This document shows, one piece after another, positions 1-10,880 of a stretch of 64,000 nucleotides of DNA; the stretch's first letter is position 1; each line of letters begins with the position of its first letter. The notes under the pieces were generated by a model that saw only the letters and a list, made by a program, of their open reading frames with translations, made no database searches and was not told the DNA's origin. Source of the DNA: Dolomedes plantarius (Eukaryota > Arthropoda > Arachnida > Araneae > Dolomedidae); contig OU015496.1 of NCBI GenBank assembly GCA_907164885.2, positions 108,589,707 to 108,653,706 on the forward strand, written 5' to 3'. Made by a program: the position numbers and the translations under genes.

Positions 1-94
1 TTTTTTATATTTTGACTTTGATATTGATTTTGTTTTTAGTCATTTTATATAAATTAAATGTTTCCCTATTCTGTTTTTTTTGACAAAAATTCGA

Positions 95-170
95 AAACCG
101 GCTAAAACCGGTTTTTTGAAATGTGGAATTCGAAAACCGGTTTTTCAAAAAGTAGGTTTTTGTATAAACC
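95..170. repeat. AAACCGGTTT-type short repeat cluster
   Basis: Three or four diverged copies of a palindromic AAAACCGG/CCGGTTTT motif lie within about 75 bases, directly upstream of the hAT transposase relic. They look like a small simple or subterminal repeat. No function can be assigned. Confidence 0.4.
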
Positions 171-701
171 CTAATGATGTATTTGTCGTACTGGATGATG
201 TATTTGCACTGAGGGCAAATAATACGGCACACTTCCCATCTTGTCAGCAGTTGAAAGAAGAAAAGTGGCACAAATTTTAGTATGTTTCATGAAATAATAA
301 TAGATAAAGAAAAGTTCAAGGACAGATTCCAGGATTTTGACTCCCTAAAACCAAAACTTGCACTGTTCAACAACCCCATGGATATTGAAGTGAGTGAGGT
401 GCCCTGTGACCTTCAAATGGAAATTTGTGATCTTCAGGCAAACCCATTCTAACTGACTGAAAAGTGTGATATCCCTGAAAAATTCTGGAAAATGATTTCT
501 AAAGAACGTTTTCCTAAACTGCTTAAATTCTCTCTGCAAATGTTATCGCTGTTTGGCAGTACATACGTGTGCGAAAGTGCTTTTTCTGATCTCAAACAAA
601 TTAAATAAAAAACGAGAAATCGAATTCAAACTGATTCACTGGAATCGAGCCTGAAACTTTACCTTACTCAATTTTCAGTGGACATTGATAAGCTTGTATG
701 A
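170..701 (+). pseudogene. hAT-superfamily transposase C-terminus, broken
   Basis: Remnant of an hAT (ZBED/Charlie-like) DNA transposase. In the +2 frame the segment before position 280 reads ...HFPSCQQLKEEKWHKF. The match then continues in another frame from about 282 with FKDRFQDFDSLKPKLALF, DLQMEICDLQ and LFGSTYVCESAFSDLKQIK. The last motif is the hallmark hAT C-terminal dimerisation block (LFGST..CE..FS..K), and the frame ends at TGA 699-701 after DIDKLV. In-frame stops TAA at 450-452 and TAA at 606-608, plus the frame change near 278, make it a pseudogene. The N-terminal BED finger and most of the catalytic domain are absent. The family assignment is from motif recognition. It belongs to the domesticable GTF2IRD2/ZBED5/SCAND3-like branch in style, but the stops argue against function. 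Confidence 0.82.
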
Positions 702-913
702 GGAAAGCAGTGCAAATCACCACATTGATTTCTCGACTGTAAAATGAAGTGGTATATTAAACTTATTTTAATATAAATTTTAATAAAAGTTTTGAATACA
801 ATATGTAATTCGTTTTTTTTCTGGAATGTCTCTGTCCCTCACATTCCTATTTTAAAGTTTGATTGGCCCTCGGGTAACTAAAGGTTGGACCACACTGCGA
901 TAACCAATCACAA

Positions 914-1892
914 TCTATATATTTAAAACAATTCCGTGACTGACTGACTGACTGACTGACAGAAAACGCACAGACCAAACAGCTGGACCTAAAGCGCTGA
1001 AATTTTGCATGTTGATTGTTCTTATAGTACAGGGGTGCAGTAAGATTTTTGAAAAATTTTCTTGGATTTTTTAAAATTACATTTTTAAGCTGTTTTTGTA
1101 ACTTTTTTTAAGTTTGCATTTAAAATAATAATTTGATGGTTATAAAATTTATATCACGAGAAAGATCATAAAAATTACTTTAAAATGAATTTTTTTTTTC
1201 GAATCTTTACCTCCCTTTTCTGATTTTTGGTGAATTTTTAAAGATTCATTTTTAGAATTTAATTTATTAAAGGCTGATCAGGAGATTTCTTTCCTTTTTG
1301 TGATACTTTAAATTAATTTTGCATCAAGTGCATAACGAAATAAATTTTAAAAAATAATATCAAAATACAGTTATTATAAACTTCCACTAGACTAATTGAG
1401 ATGGAAGTTTTTTTTAAGAATTCATTTCAAATTAGTATGTTTTTTGGATATTAAATTAAACTTATATATAAAACAGCTCTGTGACTGACTTACTGACAGA
1501 CCTCCCACTGACCAAACCGCTGGACCTAAAGGGCGGAAATTTTGACAGCGTGTTCCTATAATTGCATGGATAGCCGCTAAGAAAGGAGTTTTTGAAATTC
1601 CATCCCTAAGGGGGTAAATTGGGACACTCCAATACGTTTGTGTGGAAAATCGTATTATCTGCGACTATTCTCGGCGTCTCTTTGTGCGGATCTCCGTCAA
1701 AAAATGGTTGAAGAAATTTTGGTATTGATGGGGAAAATGTTCCTCATACTGTACTATATTCTTTAGTATGTTCTATTAAATTTAATTTGAATATTTTCTT
1801 CTACATTATTTTGTCTATAAAAGTATCCGTTACGATTTTCATTGTAATTATCCTAAAATGTACTCCGTAGTGAAGCACGGATATTCATCTAG
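914..1892 (+). mobile_element. Non-autonomous Helitron, copy 1 (with a second Helitron 5' end nested in it)
   Basis: It starts TC (914-915) in TCTATATAT, runs through a (GACT)n tract, and ends with CTAG at 1889-1892. It is flanked by A (913) and T (1893), the A|T insertion site expected of Helitrons. Near the 3' end the sequence CCGTAGTGAAGCACGG can form a short hairpin about 12 bases before CTAG. The same ends recur at 40103-40850 and, inverted, at 54777-55474. From about 1461 a second AAACAG...GACTGAC 5' segment with different downstream sequence interrupts the alignment to copy 2, so this copy is composite. No Rep/helicase coding is visible. Confidence 0.8.
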
Positions 1893-3289
1893 TAAGCAAT
1901 GTAAGCCTGTTGTTGCATTAGTATAATTCACCACTTTTACATCATGAAATGTTTATAATCTGCAATTATTTATATTTCTTTTAATATGCAGTATTTTTTT
2001 ATGTCTACGTGATATACATTTTATCACAACTTGGCCAGTCGTTTTGGGATTTTTTGTATGTTTTACTCGGGCATTTCACTCCAGAAATATCCCTCATCGT
2101 CTCCGTTTAATCCCACTTCCTCCTGAATGTGTGTTCGAAAAATATAAACAAAAGTCAGCCATAGTTCTGAAAATCGGCTTTCTTGTTTGTTGAAGTGCAT
2201 ATGTACATTTTTCTTATTGGTTATTAAATAACTCTAAAACAATGGATGCATGCGTCTGTAGGAGCAAGCAAGGAAGACAGAGCATTGGCCTTTAACATAC
2301 ATTTATTTAATAACTCACAAAATTCATTTAAGGTGTAATTGCTACTAGCACAATATTCTCTTTCATATTAACACTTTATATACGAGAACTTAGAAGCAGA
2401 GGCAAACTATATGGTCAAAGTAATGACTGTTAGAGTCTATGGGGAGGCACTTACTACAGCTGAAGTATGCAGCGGTGAAGGATGGCATCGACGACAGGGA
2501 CCCAAAATCACGTCATATACAGAATCATCTTGGCGGGTTACTGACAAAGGTTACTGGCGGGTTACTCCTAGACTGAGGCACTCGAGACTGTATGATCCGA
2601 GCTCCAAGAAAAGTGAGATAAATCTGGACTTTCTCTCTCTTCTCTCTTTTACTTGGAGGGGCTGTTGTTCGTTTACGGGAGGGGGCATTTTGGCCCGCCC
2701 CTCTTTTTAATTGGGCTGTGGGCTGTTTTTCTCTCAGTAGTTCCTGCCCCAATTGGTTCCTTATTATACTGCCCCTGTCCATAGTCTACGAAGTACCTCC
2801 CCACTATAATTTTCAATTGCAATACCACTTTGACCCTTATCTGAAGGTTTTACTGTGGGCCATAAAATACCGACCATCTATCTTGAAATATTTATAGACT
2901 TTTGATCGCTATCACTGGCCTCAACGACAGCTATTCTATTTCCTCCTGGTTTACAAGCCCCTATTTACCCCTGCCTCTGCAGCCTTTACAATAGATTTGT
3001 TCTTGGCCACACACCGCGGGGAATTATACCATTCCGCTTCTACACTCCTGACATGAAGACCGAGGGGTGAACGACTGTTTCTGAATTGTGTGTACGAAGC
3101 TCTCCAGCCTAAACAAATATTTTTGACGCATCTCTCCAACTGTTTTCCTTAAATATGCAGAGACGTGATTAAACGTTCTCTGTTAGCAAGAAACACGTTA
3201 AATGTAAATTTACTATCTGCCCTTTTCTCGGAATTTTGACAACTCAAACCGCATGTTGAGCTAGGTACAAGTTAGCTGCACACGATGCG
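1893..3289. other. Unassigned intergenic DNA
   Basis: No recognisable gene or repeat. A short two-copy repeat with core GCGGGTTACT occurs at about 2533-2568. The open frames on both strands at 2411-2782 overlap each other, have no recognised motif and look like chance. Confidence 0.5.
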
Positions 3290-4377
3290 TTAAGGGGATG
3301 ATGGACATTACAAAGCGAATTTTGATATTTTTACCTCACAGATATGAAATTTTGCATATATATATTTATTAAAGTATAACTATATTAAACATCTTATTAA
3401 AATTTATAAATATTAAAAAAAATATTTTAAAAAATTGAAATTAAACTTTTTAAATGCTCCTTGTGATTCAATTTTTAATTTCTACCCTTGATTTTGCATT
3501 TATATTGTTTATAAATACATTTTGAACAGAGTTGTGTATTACTTTGTACTTTTATTGAACAGCTAATTTTTAGGAAATATTTTTATGCTTGTACTCTGAA
3601 ATTTCGTGAAATTTTTGTACTTTTCTACACTTACGTTAAACTTTGATCATCGGAATGATGACGAAACCTGTTGTTGTTGCTTATGCCACTTGACGACAGC
3701 AACATCAGATCAAGTCCCGAATGCTATGGGCGATGAATGTGCGGCTCCTGTTTTGAATTAGCACTACAAGGGTCGGAGTCCGACTTTACTAAATGACCGG
3801 TCCCGTAATTTTGAACGAGTCAAGTGACGAGTCCGGATCACTTGGAGCACCTCCAGATCACCCTGCACCTCCAGAAGTAAATTCGAGAACTTGGAGGACA
3901 TTGCAGAGATGTTCTATTTTACGTGCCCCGGCCACCATTAGTGAACACGGCGGTGGATTTGCAGCGACGAGCATCAAACCAGGGACGTTCAGATCACTGG
4001 CTAGCTGCTTTTGCCATCTGGGCCACCACGCCCCTGTGTCAAAACCCCTGTGTCGAATGGATACATAACTTTATTTTGATGTATTAGAGGAGTCTTTAGT
4101 ATAAATTTTATAAAATTTCAAATATTATGACGCAAGGAGCATTTCAAAGACTTTAAAATCTGGAAATTACTCATTTTGAGAAAAGCCATTTGAAAGATGC
4201 TTTTTCACCTACCTTCAATACTTACTTTTCTAAATCCACCAAGTTTTCATTTTACTTTTCACTACATATTTCAAATGCATTTTATTCCAATATTTACAAA
4301 TTTTTAAAATATTAACACACCAAAAAATTCTAATTTTTGTTAGATTTTTATAATTTGAAAGTCCACCATATCCTCAA
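3290..4377. mobile_element. TTAA-flanked inverted-repeat element, degenerate, with SINE inside
   Basis: The left end is TTAA (3290-3293) followed by GGGGATGATGGACATT. The inverted right end near 4355-4377 reads GAGGATATGGTGGACTTT on the other strand, next to TCAA, a decayed TTAA. Inner inverted matches include AAATGCTCCTTG near 3453 against CAAGGAGCATTT near 4134. A SINE (3668-4050) has inserted between the arms. A TTAA target suggests a piggyBac-like or other TTAA-specific MITE, and arm identity is low. Confidence 0.5.
3668..4050 (-). repeat. tRNA-derived SINE, family 1 (diverged)
   Basis: The left part matches the tail of the SINE at 25686-26042: a short TTG-rich stretch, then GTGCGGCTCC and CTACAAGGGTCGGAGTCC. 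The right part, read on the minus strand, has an A-box-like TGGCCCAGATGGC and a B-box-like GGTTTGATGCTC at tRNA-like spacing. The open frame at 3793-4068 on the + strand is an artefact of this repeat. Confidence 0.55.
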
Positions 4378-7300
4378 AAACCATGGAATCTCGAAGCTGT
4401 CAAATGAATGCAAAATATATCAATATACTACATAACTGTTTACCTAGCTTGCCGCGTGAATGTCATTCTACCACTCAGAATTCCGAGAACTACAAATTCA
4501 TTTCAACATAAAGTCCGTCAGAGCTATGCCATACCCAAAAACTACTGTAGTAACTAGGTTAATATGTTAATATGTAAACAAGAGTTACACATATCAGACG
4601 TATCAGGAAAGTAGCGAGTTAAATTTCCTCGCAATTTTATCGGTGATCTACCACCTAGCAGATGTCAGAGAGAATGCACTTTCTGGGTCATTTCAAAAGA
4701 ATGATAGAAGTCGGACGAGTTGATTCATGTTCGTAATGATTCAAATTAGAAACAAGCTTGGAAAAAAAATAGACAAAGGAACAAGAAACAGTGGTATGCG
4801 GTTAAATTTTAAGCGATTGTAAACAAAAAAAAAACCTTCTGGAACTTCATAAAGAATAATTCTAATTGCATATAAAAACATAATTCTTAACTACTTCGCT
4901 TTGTGACCAGTTCATAAGATTAAAGTTCCTCATCTTTCTATTCTTCGATGCGTCAAATATAACATACATCAAACCATTTCCTTTATTCAAAAATAACATC
5001 AACTAAATATTACAACAACTAATCAACAACTACTCAGCTGGCAACATTCATTTCATATGCAATATTTCTACAAAAGTGCCATCTACAGGTGACCGTTGTT
5101 GCCTCCCGCGGAGGAAGAAAACAATATTTAACAACGTATCTTGTGCAAGAAGATAATTTAGACGGATGGACGATGGTAGACCAAATGCCGCTTATGTAAA
5201 ACTATATAATAACCGTAAATGTTAAATGATTTGCAACTTTCGACAAGATCAATGTAAGACTGATCGACTATAAATGACAGGCATGTCATACAATTGTGCA
5301 TGACCGGGATTGTCCTAGTATCGAGGTACATCACGAAGTACCTCCCTGCTAATTTTTTTGTAAAAAATGCTAAAAGGAGCAAATGGCAGGGCTGTTGTAG
5401 ATATTCGGGCAATTTTTGATGAACTGATAACAGTGATGGAGTTTTGATGCTCAAAAGACGCAGCATTAAAAAAAAAAACTTCAGTAGTGAAAAAAAATGG
5501 ATTGTGCTCTTTAAACCATTTTAAAGGTGATTATACTCTATCATCTGATCAAAGTAGAGATATTTATTGAGTATATTAAAAGCCCCTGTCGACTGTTTTT
5601 CACCATGGAGTGCTGTTTTTCACCATGGACAGTTTTTGGTCTGAATAAAGATGTAGGTTTGCGAATTAATGTCTAATCTTATTCTAAAATAAAAATAGAT
5701 CTTGGGCGGTCTCAATTTTTAATTGAAACTTCTGACCCATTTCTTAAAAAGGTATTGGACAGCATAATAAACGGAAATCAAATTCCAAAGGTTAATTTTT
5801 CCCCAACTATTAAATAAGGTTTTTCATTTAATTGTTTGGTTACTGGTTTGCAAAATTTACAGCAAAAATTTTCATGAGGATCATTTTTAGGAATCGTTTA
5901 TCCATATCGAACAAGATTTTCGATAAGGATTATGACAAAAATCTTTGGTATAAACTTGCATCAAAATATTTGAGGGGAGTATGAGGAAAAACCACGTCAA
6001 AAAGAATGTCAAAATAAATGTCATAAGAAGCGCAGTAAAAATTTGAAATTGAGATAAATATCCTTGATCGGGTGATAACTGTTTGACCAGAGATAAAATT
6101 TCCAAATATAACTATTAACAAAGAGTTTATGTGATTTCTTGTTACTGAAAAGTAAGGCCAAAGAAAATCACTTTGAAACTGTCGGCAGCCTTCAGAAAGT
6201 GACGATTGCTATGATGTATCACAGTAACTGCCTTTAAAGGCTTCTCAGAACTGAAGAAAACTTAGGGCAAAATTACTAAAAATCCTCAGAGTCCGACTTC
6301 GAAGATGAAAAGGCATCACTTTAAGAGAATAAGACTATGTAGCCAAAAAAAATGAAGTCTCACAACTTTCCTGAAAGAACTTGAAACTCAAAGTTTTCAT
6401 AATAATCCTCCAAACGGCTTCGACCAAAACTGTCCAAAGAAAAAAATTCCATTTCGAAAGTTTGCAACTAATGATCAAACAGCAAAGAAATGCTTCGGCA
6501 GATCAGGAATGAAAAGTTGTGAGAAGGTCAGAGAAAGAGAGAGTGAACGATGAAAGACAGTAAATCAGAAATTTCATGTCTCGCGGGTTTTATTGAAAGA
6601 AATAACTTTGATACTTATTCAGTCGGAAATGTTTTATATTTGTTCGGAATAAATGTAACGGATGACACTGTCCATTCGTCTTGCCTTTGAGCCACACAGT
6701 TCGATATTGGAGAATCCTAAATCTCATAGATTAAATTGTCAAGAGCACCGAATACAGATACAGATAATGTACACAAATAAGCTGCTCTGTATTCATGAGC
6801 AAGATCACAAGGTACACTTATCGGAATTTTATTTTTTTTTGGCTGATTGTAGGAAAAATAACTGAACTTTTGCCATAATGTTTCATCTCATCATTTATTC
6901 CGCTCTTCAGTGCGTAAATATTCTTTTCATTATGACATATTGTACCCGGGATACAACCCAAACGCAAGATATACCCCGAGAAATTTCCTCTGTATTTAAA
7001 AGGGCATGCCAATACAAACATAACATTCTGTAAAATACATAATAAAGACACGAATCGAACCATATATCTGTCTTTATAAAACCTATTGGATAATACTAAT
7101 GTTGAGCTTAATAATAAAGAGTCCATGTATGTCAATATAGACAAAAATTAATGTTTAGTGTTTCTAAAATTCTTATACATTTTGTAGTTTCCTAATTTTG
7201 CTTAAAAAGGGAACAACGAAAGATTTTACTATGGGCTTAAAGTGAAATTTAAATGCAGTTGTTAAGCAACTGAAAAATAAAGTTGACAATAGGCCCTCCG

Positions 7301-7584
7301 CAAACTGTTTATAAAGGTTAAAAAAATCAAACTTTTAATGCGCTTGTTTTAACGTTACATTGAAACAGCAATCCATTGATTTTCATACCTGAGAATTCCT
7401 GATTTTGTCTTCCAATCTCAAAAAATAAAATGAATTATTAATAGGTCGAAAACTGGCAGTTTTGAAAAAGTTAGATATCCTGCATCTGAAATAAAACAGT
7501 GGTTATTGATAGAAAAATTATATCAACGAATACATTAAGGTAACTTCAAAAATTACGCTTGTAAGGCAATATCCATAACAATTT

Positions 7585-7588
<4 letters not shown>
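4378..7588. other. Long unassigned non-coding stretch
   Basis: AT-rich sequence with only short open frames and no recognised motif. A short direct repeat, CTGTTTTTCACCATGGA, occurs twice at about 5596-5632. I see no RNA gene, TIR or SINE here. Confidence 0.5.

Positions 7589-7647
<59 letters not shown>
7589..7647. repeat. (AT)n microsatellite
   Basis: About 59 bases of uninterrupted AT dinucleotide repeat. Confidence 0.97.
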
Positions 7648-7651
<4 letters not shown>

Positions 7652-8285
7652 CGTAACTCGTGATAACTAAGTAAATTGGAACTTAGTTTAAAGCCGGTTC
7701 TGAATGGTCTCTCCAGTGTGTTCTAGGATAACTAGTGCTCTGTTTGGCCAACATGCTGCCTCGATCGGTCTGTATGGAAATTCGAAGCGCGGGCTTCCTT
7801 TCGATACTCATGGTTGAGATGATAGAACAGGAGTCAAAGTAGCAATGCATGGTGGTGTGAAAAATACCCTCTGTGCGCAAGTGGTCAGTGTGTTAAATTT
7901 AAGAATGGGTATCACAAAATTCATTTTAACCCCATGCAAACATTATAAATTAACCTTTATTATAAAATTAAAGTAATTGGCATTTTTACCAAGAAGCTTT
8001 TGCATGCCAATATTCCTATTGATATCATCAAACCTTGCAATAAACTCAGTATGCACAAATGTGGCTCAAGAGAAAATTATGTGATTAGATAAAAAAAAAT
8101 TCTGAAAATTATTTCTTGGAAAAGGAAAATAAGGTCTGACCTTAAAAACATTTTCCTTTTCCTTTCTTTTTTTTTAAATAGAGGAACACTGAAAGAATCG
8201 TAGGAAACGTTAAAAATACAATATTTTCTAAACATGCCTGAAGAATGTTTCTCCAAATGAAGAATAATGAAAAGAGCCTTGTAAT
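7648..8285. other. Unassigned stretch with a possible SINE scrap
   Basis: TTTAAAGCCGGTTCTGAATGG near 7687-7707 resembles the conserved TTTAAAGCCGATTCCGAACGG segment of SINE family 2 (for example near 60317). The following sequence does not continue the match, so this is at best a fragment. Confidence 0.3.
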
Positions 8286-8286
8286 A

Positions 8287-9019
8287 CCGGGTGGTCATAA
8301 AGAAACTTTGCCGATATACGGACCTCTAGCGACCATTATCGAGATGAGATTTCAGATATAGATATTAAGAGGTATGGGATCGGGATTCTGAGAACGACAA
8401 CACAGTGACGCTCACGGTTACAGGTATAGAAACTCAAAATTTTCAAGTAGCAACGCCCATTTTTTTCCCGTCGCAAAATGCTCAGCGCATGCGATAACCC
8501 CTAAAAAGCGTTGGAAAGGTACGTGTATTACAAAAAATGGACGCGTTATGCACACAAAAAACAGCTCTGCGAACGGCCAACAGAGACACATCGGGACGCA
8601 CGGGGGAAATTTGCATATGACAGAGGCTAGAAACCAATCACAGAACGCCGTTCGCCAGATATTCAGCGTAGAAAACCAATAAAAAGCTCTATCATCGTGT
8701 TTTTGTTAGCTATTCCCAGAGCTGTTTTTTTTGTGCTTGCATAACGCGTCCGTTTTTTGAGATACACGTACCGTTCCAACTCTTTTTAGGGTTTTGGCAT
8801 GCGGTGAGCATTTTGCGATGGGAAAAAGTGGGCTTTGCTATTTGAAACTTTCGAGTTTCTATACCTATAACCGTAACCTTGAGCATCACTGTGTTGCCGT
8901 TCTCAGAATTCCGAGCTCATACATCTCAATAACTATATCTGAAATCTCATATCGATCGGTTGAACGGAACAGCCGCTAGAGGTCCATATATCGGGAAAGT
9001 TTCTCTATGACCACCCGGT
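8287..9019. mobile_element. Foldback (long inverted repeat) element, about 0.73 kb
   Basis: The ends are perfect inverted repeats of ACCGGGTGGTCATA, allowing one mismatch further in. The whole element folds on itself: each arm carries AACTTT.CCGATATA, AGATTTCAGATATAG, GGTTACAGGTATAGAAACTC, AAATGCTCAGCGCATGC and ACGCGTTATGC or their complements. The centre lies near 8600-8700. A related copy begins at 63300 and leaves the window. There is no coding potential beyond chance, so it is a large non-autonomous DNA element of unknown superfamily. Confidence 0.8.
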
Positions 9020-9020
9020 C

Positions 9021-9050
9021 TGTGTGTGTGTGTGTATATATATACACACA
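9021..9050. repeat. (TG)n(TA)n(CA)n microsatellite
   Basis: Composite dinucleotide tract between the foldback element and the Tigger relic. Similar TG/TA repeat resumes at 9962 on the far side of the Tigger relic. Confidence 0.9.
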
Positions 9051-9960
9051 CAGTCGAACCCCATTATAGAGAACCTGGTATATAACGAACTTCCGGATAT
9101 AACGAATGAAAATTTTGGTCCCGCCGCTTTCCTATTGTATTTAATGCTAACTTGTCCTTTTATAGCAAACCTCCGAAATCTTGAGAATCGGCTATAGCAA
9201 ACATTTTTTTTTCAGTCGCCAATTGAATTTTTTTAATTTTTAAACTTTTTAAGAATTTTGAAGATACAACGAATGTTTAAGAAGCAAAGAATATTGAAGA
9301 ATATGATGAAGATTTACCTATCGCGATGTGGATAGAAAAGCACAAAATTTCATCATTCTCAGATTGTGGCATGCAATTGTTCGAAACACGTGATGATGAA
9401 GTCATTACATGTGAAAATCTGATTTATGAAGATATTGTGGAAGAAATTAAAATGAATCATTCTGAAATCGAAGATTCTGCTTCTGATGAAGAGGATCATA
9501 TAAATGACGAAATCTCCACCATCTCAGATGCTACAGCAGCGATGAGGGAATTAATAAGTTTTTGTCAACACAAACAGTGAAAGAAAGAGTGTTGGAGTCA
9601 GTTGATGTATTGGGCAAATAAATTTATAAAATGTTTTTCAAATCGGGATCATGTCATCAGAAAATCACCGATTATTTCTGTATCAAAACAGTGAGAAACT
9701 AATAAAGATAAAATCAATTTATTTCCATTTGTATTCATTTTTTAGTTAATTAGTATTGTGTCAGTTCAATGTAATCGATTTTAGTCAATTCAATTCATTA
9801 ATGATCATTAATAGATTTTATCATTCTTTCAATACATATTTATTGAAAATACATAGCAACTAATGAGTTATACATTTTGTGAACTCTAACATTTTTCTTA
9901 ATGGTTCGGATATAGCGAACAAAACAACTGGTCCTTTGAAGTTCGTTATAATGGGGTTCG
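9051..9960 (+). mobile_element. Tigger/pogo-type DNA transposon, internally deleted
   Basis: Inverted ends: CAGTCGAACCCCATTATA at the left and, on the minus strand, CGAACCCCATTATAACGAAC at the right, with TA beside each end. The GAACCCC.TTATA TIR and the retained C-terminal transposase segment (9326-9580) place it with Tigger-like members of Tc1/mariner. At 0.9 kb it is far shorter than a complete Tigger (about 2.5 kb), so the DNA-binding and most of the DDE domain are missing. It sits inside a TG/TA microsatellite. Confidence 0.8.
9326..9580 (+). pseudogene. C-terminal fragment of a Tigger-type transposase
   Basis: An open frame of 84 codons ending TGA. It contains the acidic tail typical of Tigger and jerky-like proteins: CENLIYEDIVEEI, then EIEDSASDEEDHINDE and AAMRELISFCQ, followed by the stop. 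The CENIVDEDI-like block followed by an acidic linker and a final short helix is characteristic of the transposase C-terminus. The catalytic DDD core and the CENP-B-type helix-turn-helix are not present upstream within the element, so it cannot be active. The first methionine is an arbitrary start inside a truncated frame. Recognition is by motif, and a protein search would be decisive. Confidence 0.72.
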
Positions 9961-9965
9961 TATGT

Positions 9966-9966
9966 G

Positions 9967-10034
<68 letters not shown>
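9966..10034. repeat. (TA)n microsatellite
   Basis: About 70 bases of TA repeat with one interrupting C near 9977. It continues the microsatellite on the left of the Tigger relic. Confidence 0.95.
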
Positions 10035-10041
<7 letters not shown>

Positions 10042-10189
10042 CCAAAAATTAAAACAGTTTAAAGGGATAAGATTATGAATGTTAATTGTTGACAAGTTCA
10101 TATTTATCCCTTTACGAACAAAACATAAATATAGCAAAATTTATCTTGTTTAACAATGTTGTTTCTGATAATAAGGAAAAGAAATTCTC

Positions 10190-10340
10190 CGTATCAGTAG
10201 CACGCATTGCTCCCTGGGAGCTATCAGGCACCACCGCACATTGCTCCCCAGTCGGTCATGTACACCATAAGGTCAGTCACGCCCCGTCCTTAAGTGGACC
10301 AATAAATGCCCTCAAGAGATTTCTTAAATGTATTTTGGAA
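10190..10340 (+). repeat. Unclassified dispersed repeat, copy A
   Basis: It shares GCTCCCCAGTCGG, ATGTA, GTCACGC and AAATG.CCCTCA..GAG followed by CTTAAA in the same order with 21085-21215. The region is more GC-rich than its surroundings. It is not recognised as any named family. Confidence 0.6.
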
Positions 10341-10666
10341 AAATCTTTTACCCGTGACTTTTCTGCAGATACGATAGGCGTTTTACTCTGGAACTTCAGT
10401 TATGAAGCATTATTATTGGTATTTTGAGTATTATTGGTAAAAACAAAAGAGTAGAAATGAAACTGCAAATAAGAGACAATTTACATTTTTAAAAGTGTGA
10501 TTACTGGGAATTATGTGAATAATTTCCCCCTTTTTATTGAAAAATTTGCACAAAAGTGATCACTATCTAAATTGAAGAAATTTACGTATTTCGTTATCAA
10601 GTATAATTCAGAAAAGATTTGTAATTTGAAATATAATTGAGTAGAAATGATTGAAAAAAATATTTA

Positions 10667-10880
10667 CACACAGAGAAAAAAAAATCGGTCAGTCGCCGGA
10701 ATAAGTGGGTTCTGCAACCCACTTCGTGTAGGTTATTGTGAGACGTGAGTTAAACAAACCACTACCCGTGTTTTTGGACGCGGATGTAAGTAAGTTAAAA
10801 TACTACTGAGTTATTGTTACTGGGTTATCGAAACAAGTGTGTTAAATAACGCACATGTCGTAAGTCTTTTATAGTGAGTT
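10667..10880 (+). repeat. Left arm of an inverted pair: CACACAGA end with GGGTT palindromes
   Basis: It begins CACACAGAGAAAAA, followed by short palindromes such as GTGGGTTCTGCAACCCAC. The complementary structure ends at 15792. Either the two arms are the ends of one 5.1 kb transposon or they are two inverted copies of a MITE. Arm-to-arm identity is modest except at the tip. Confidence 0.55.

Noticed and set aside
2411..2782. Overlapping open frames on both strands
   Set aside because: No motif, no splice or polyA context, and both strands are open over the same bases, which suggests composition alone.
3793..4068. 91-codon open frame
   Set aside because: It lies in a diverged SINE copy inside an inverted-repeat element, and no protein motif is seen.
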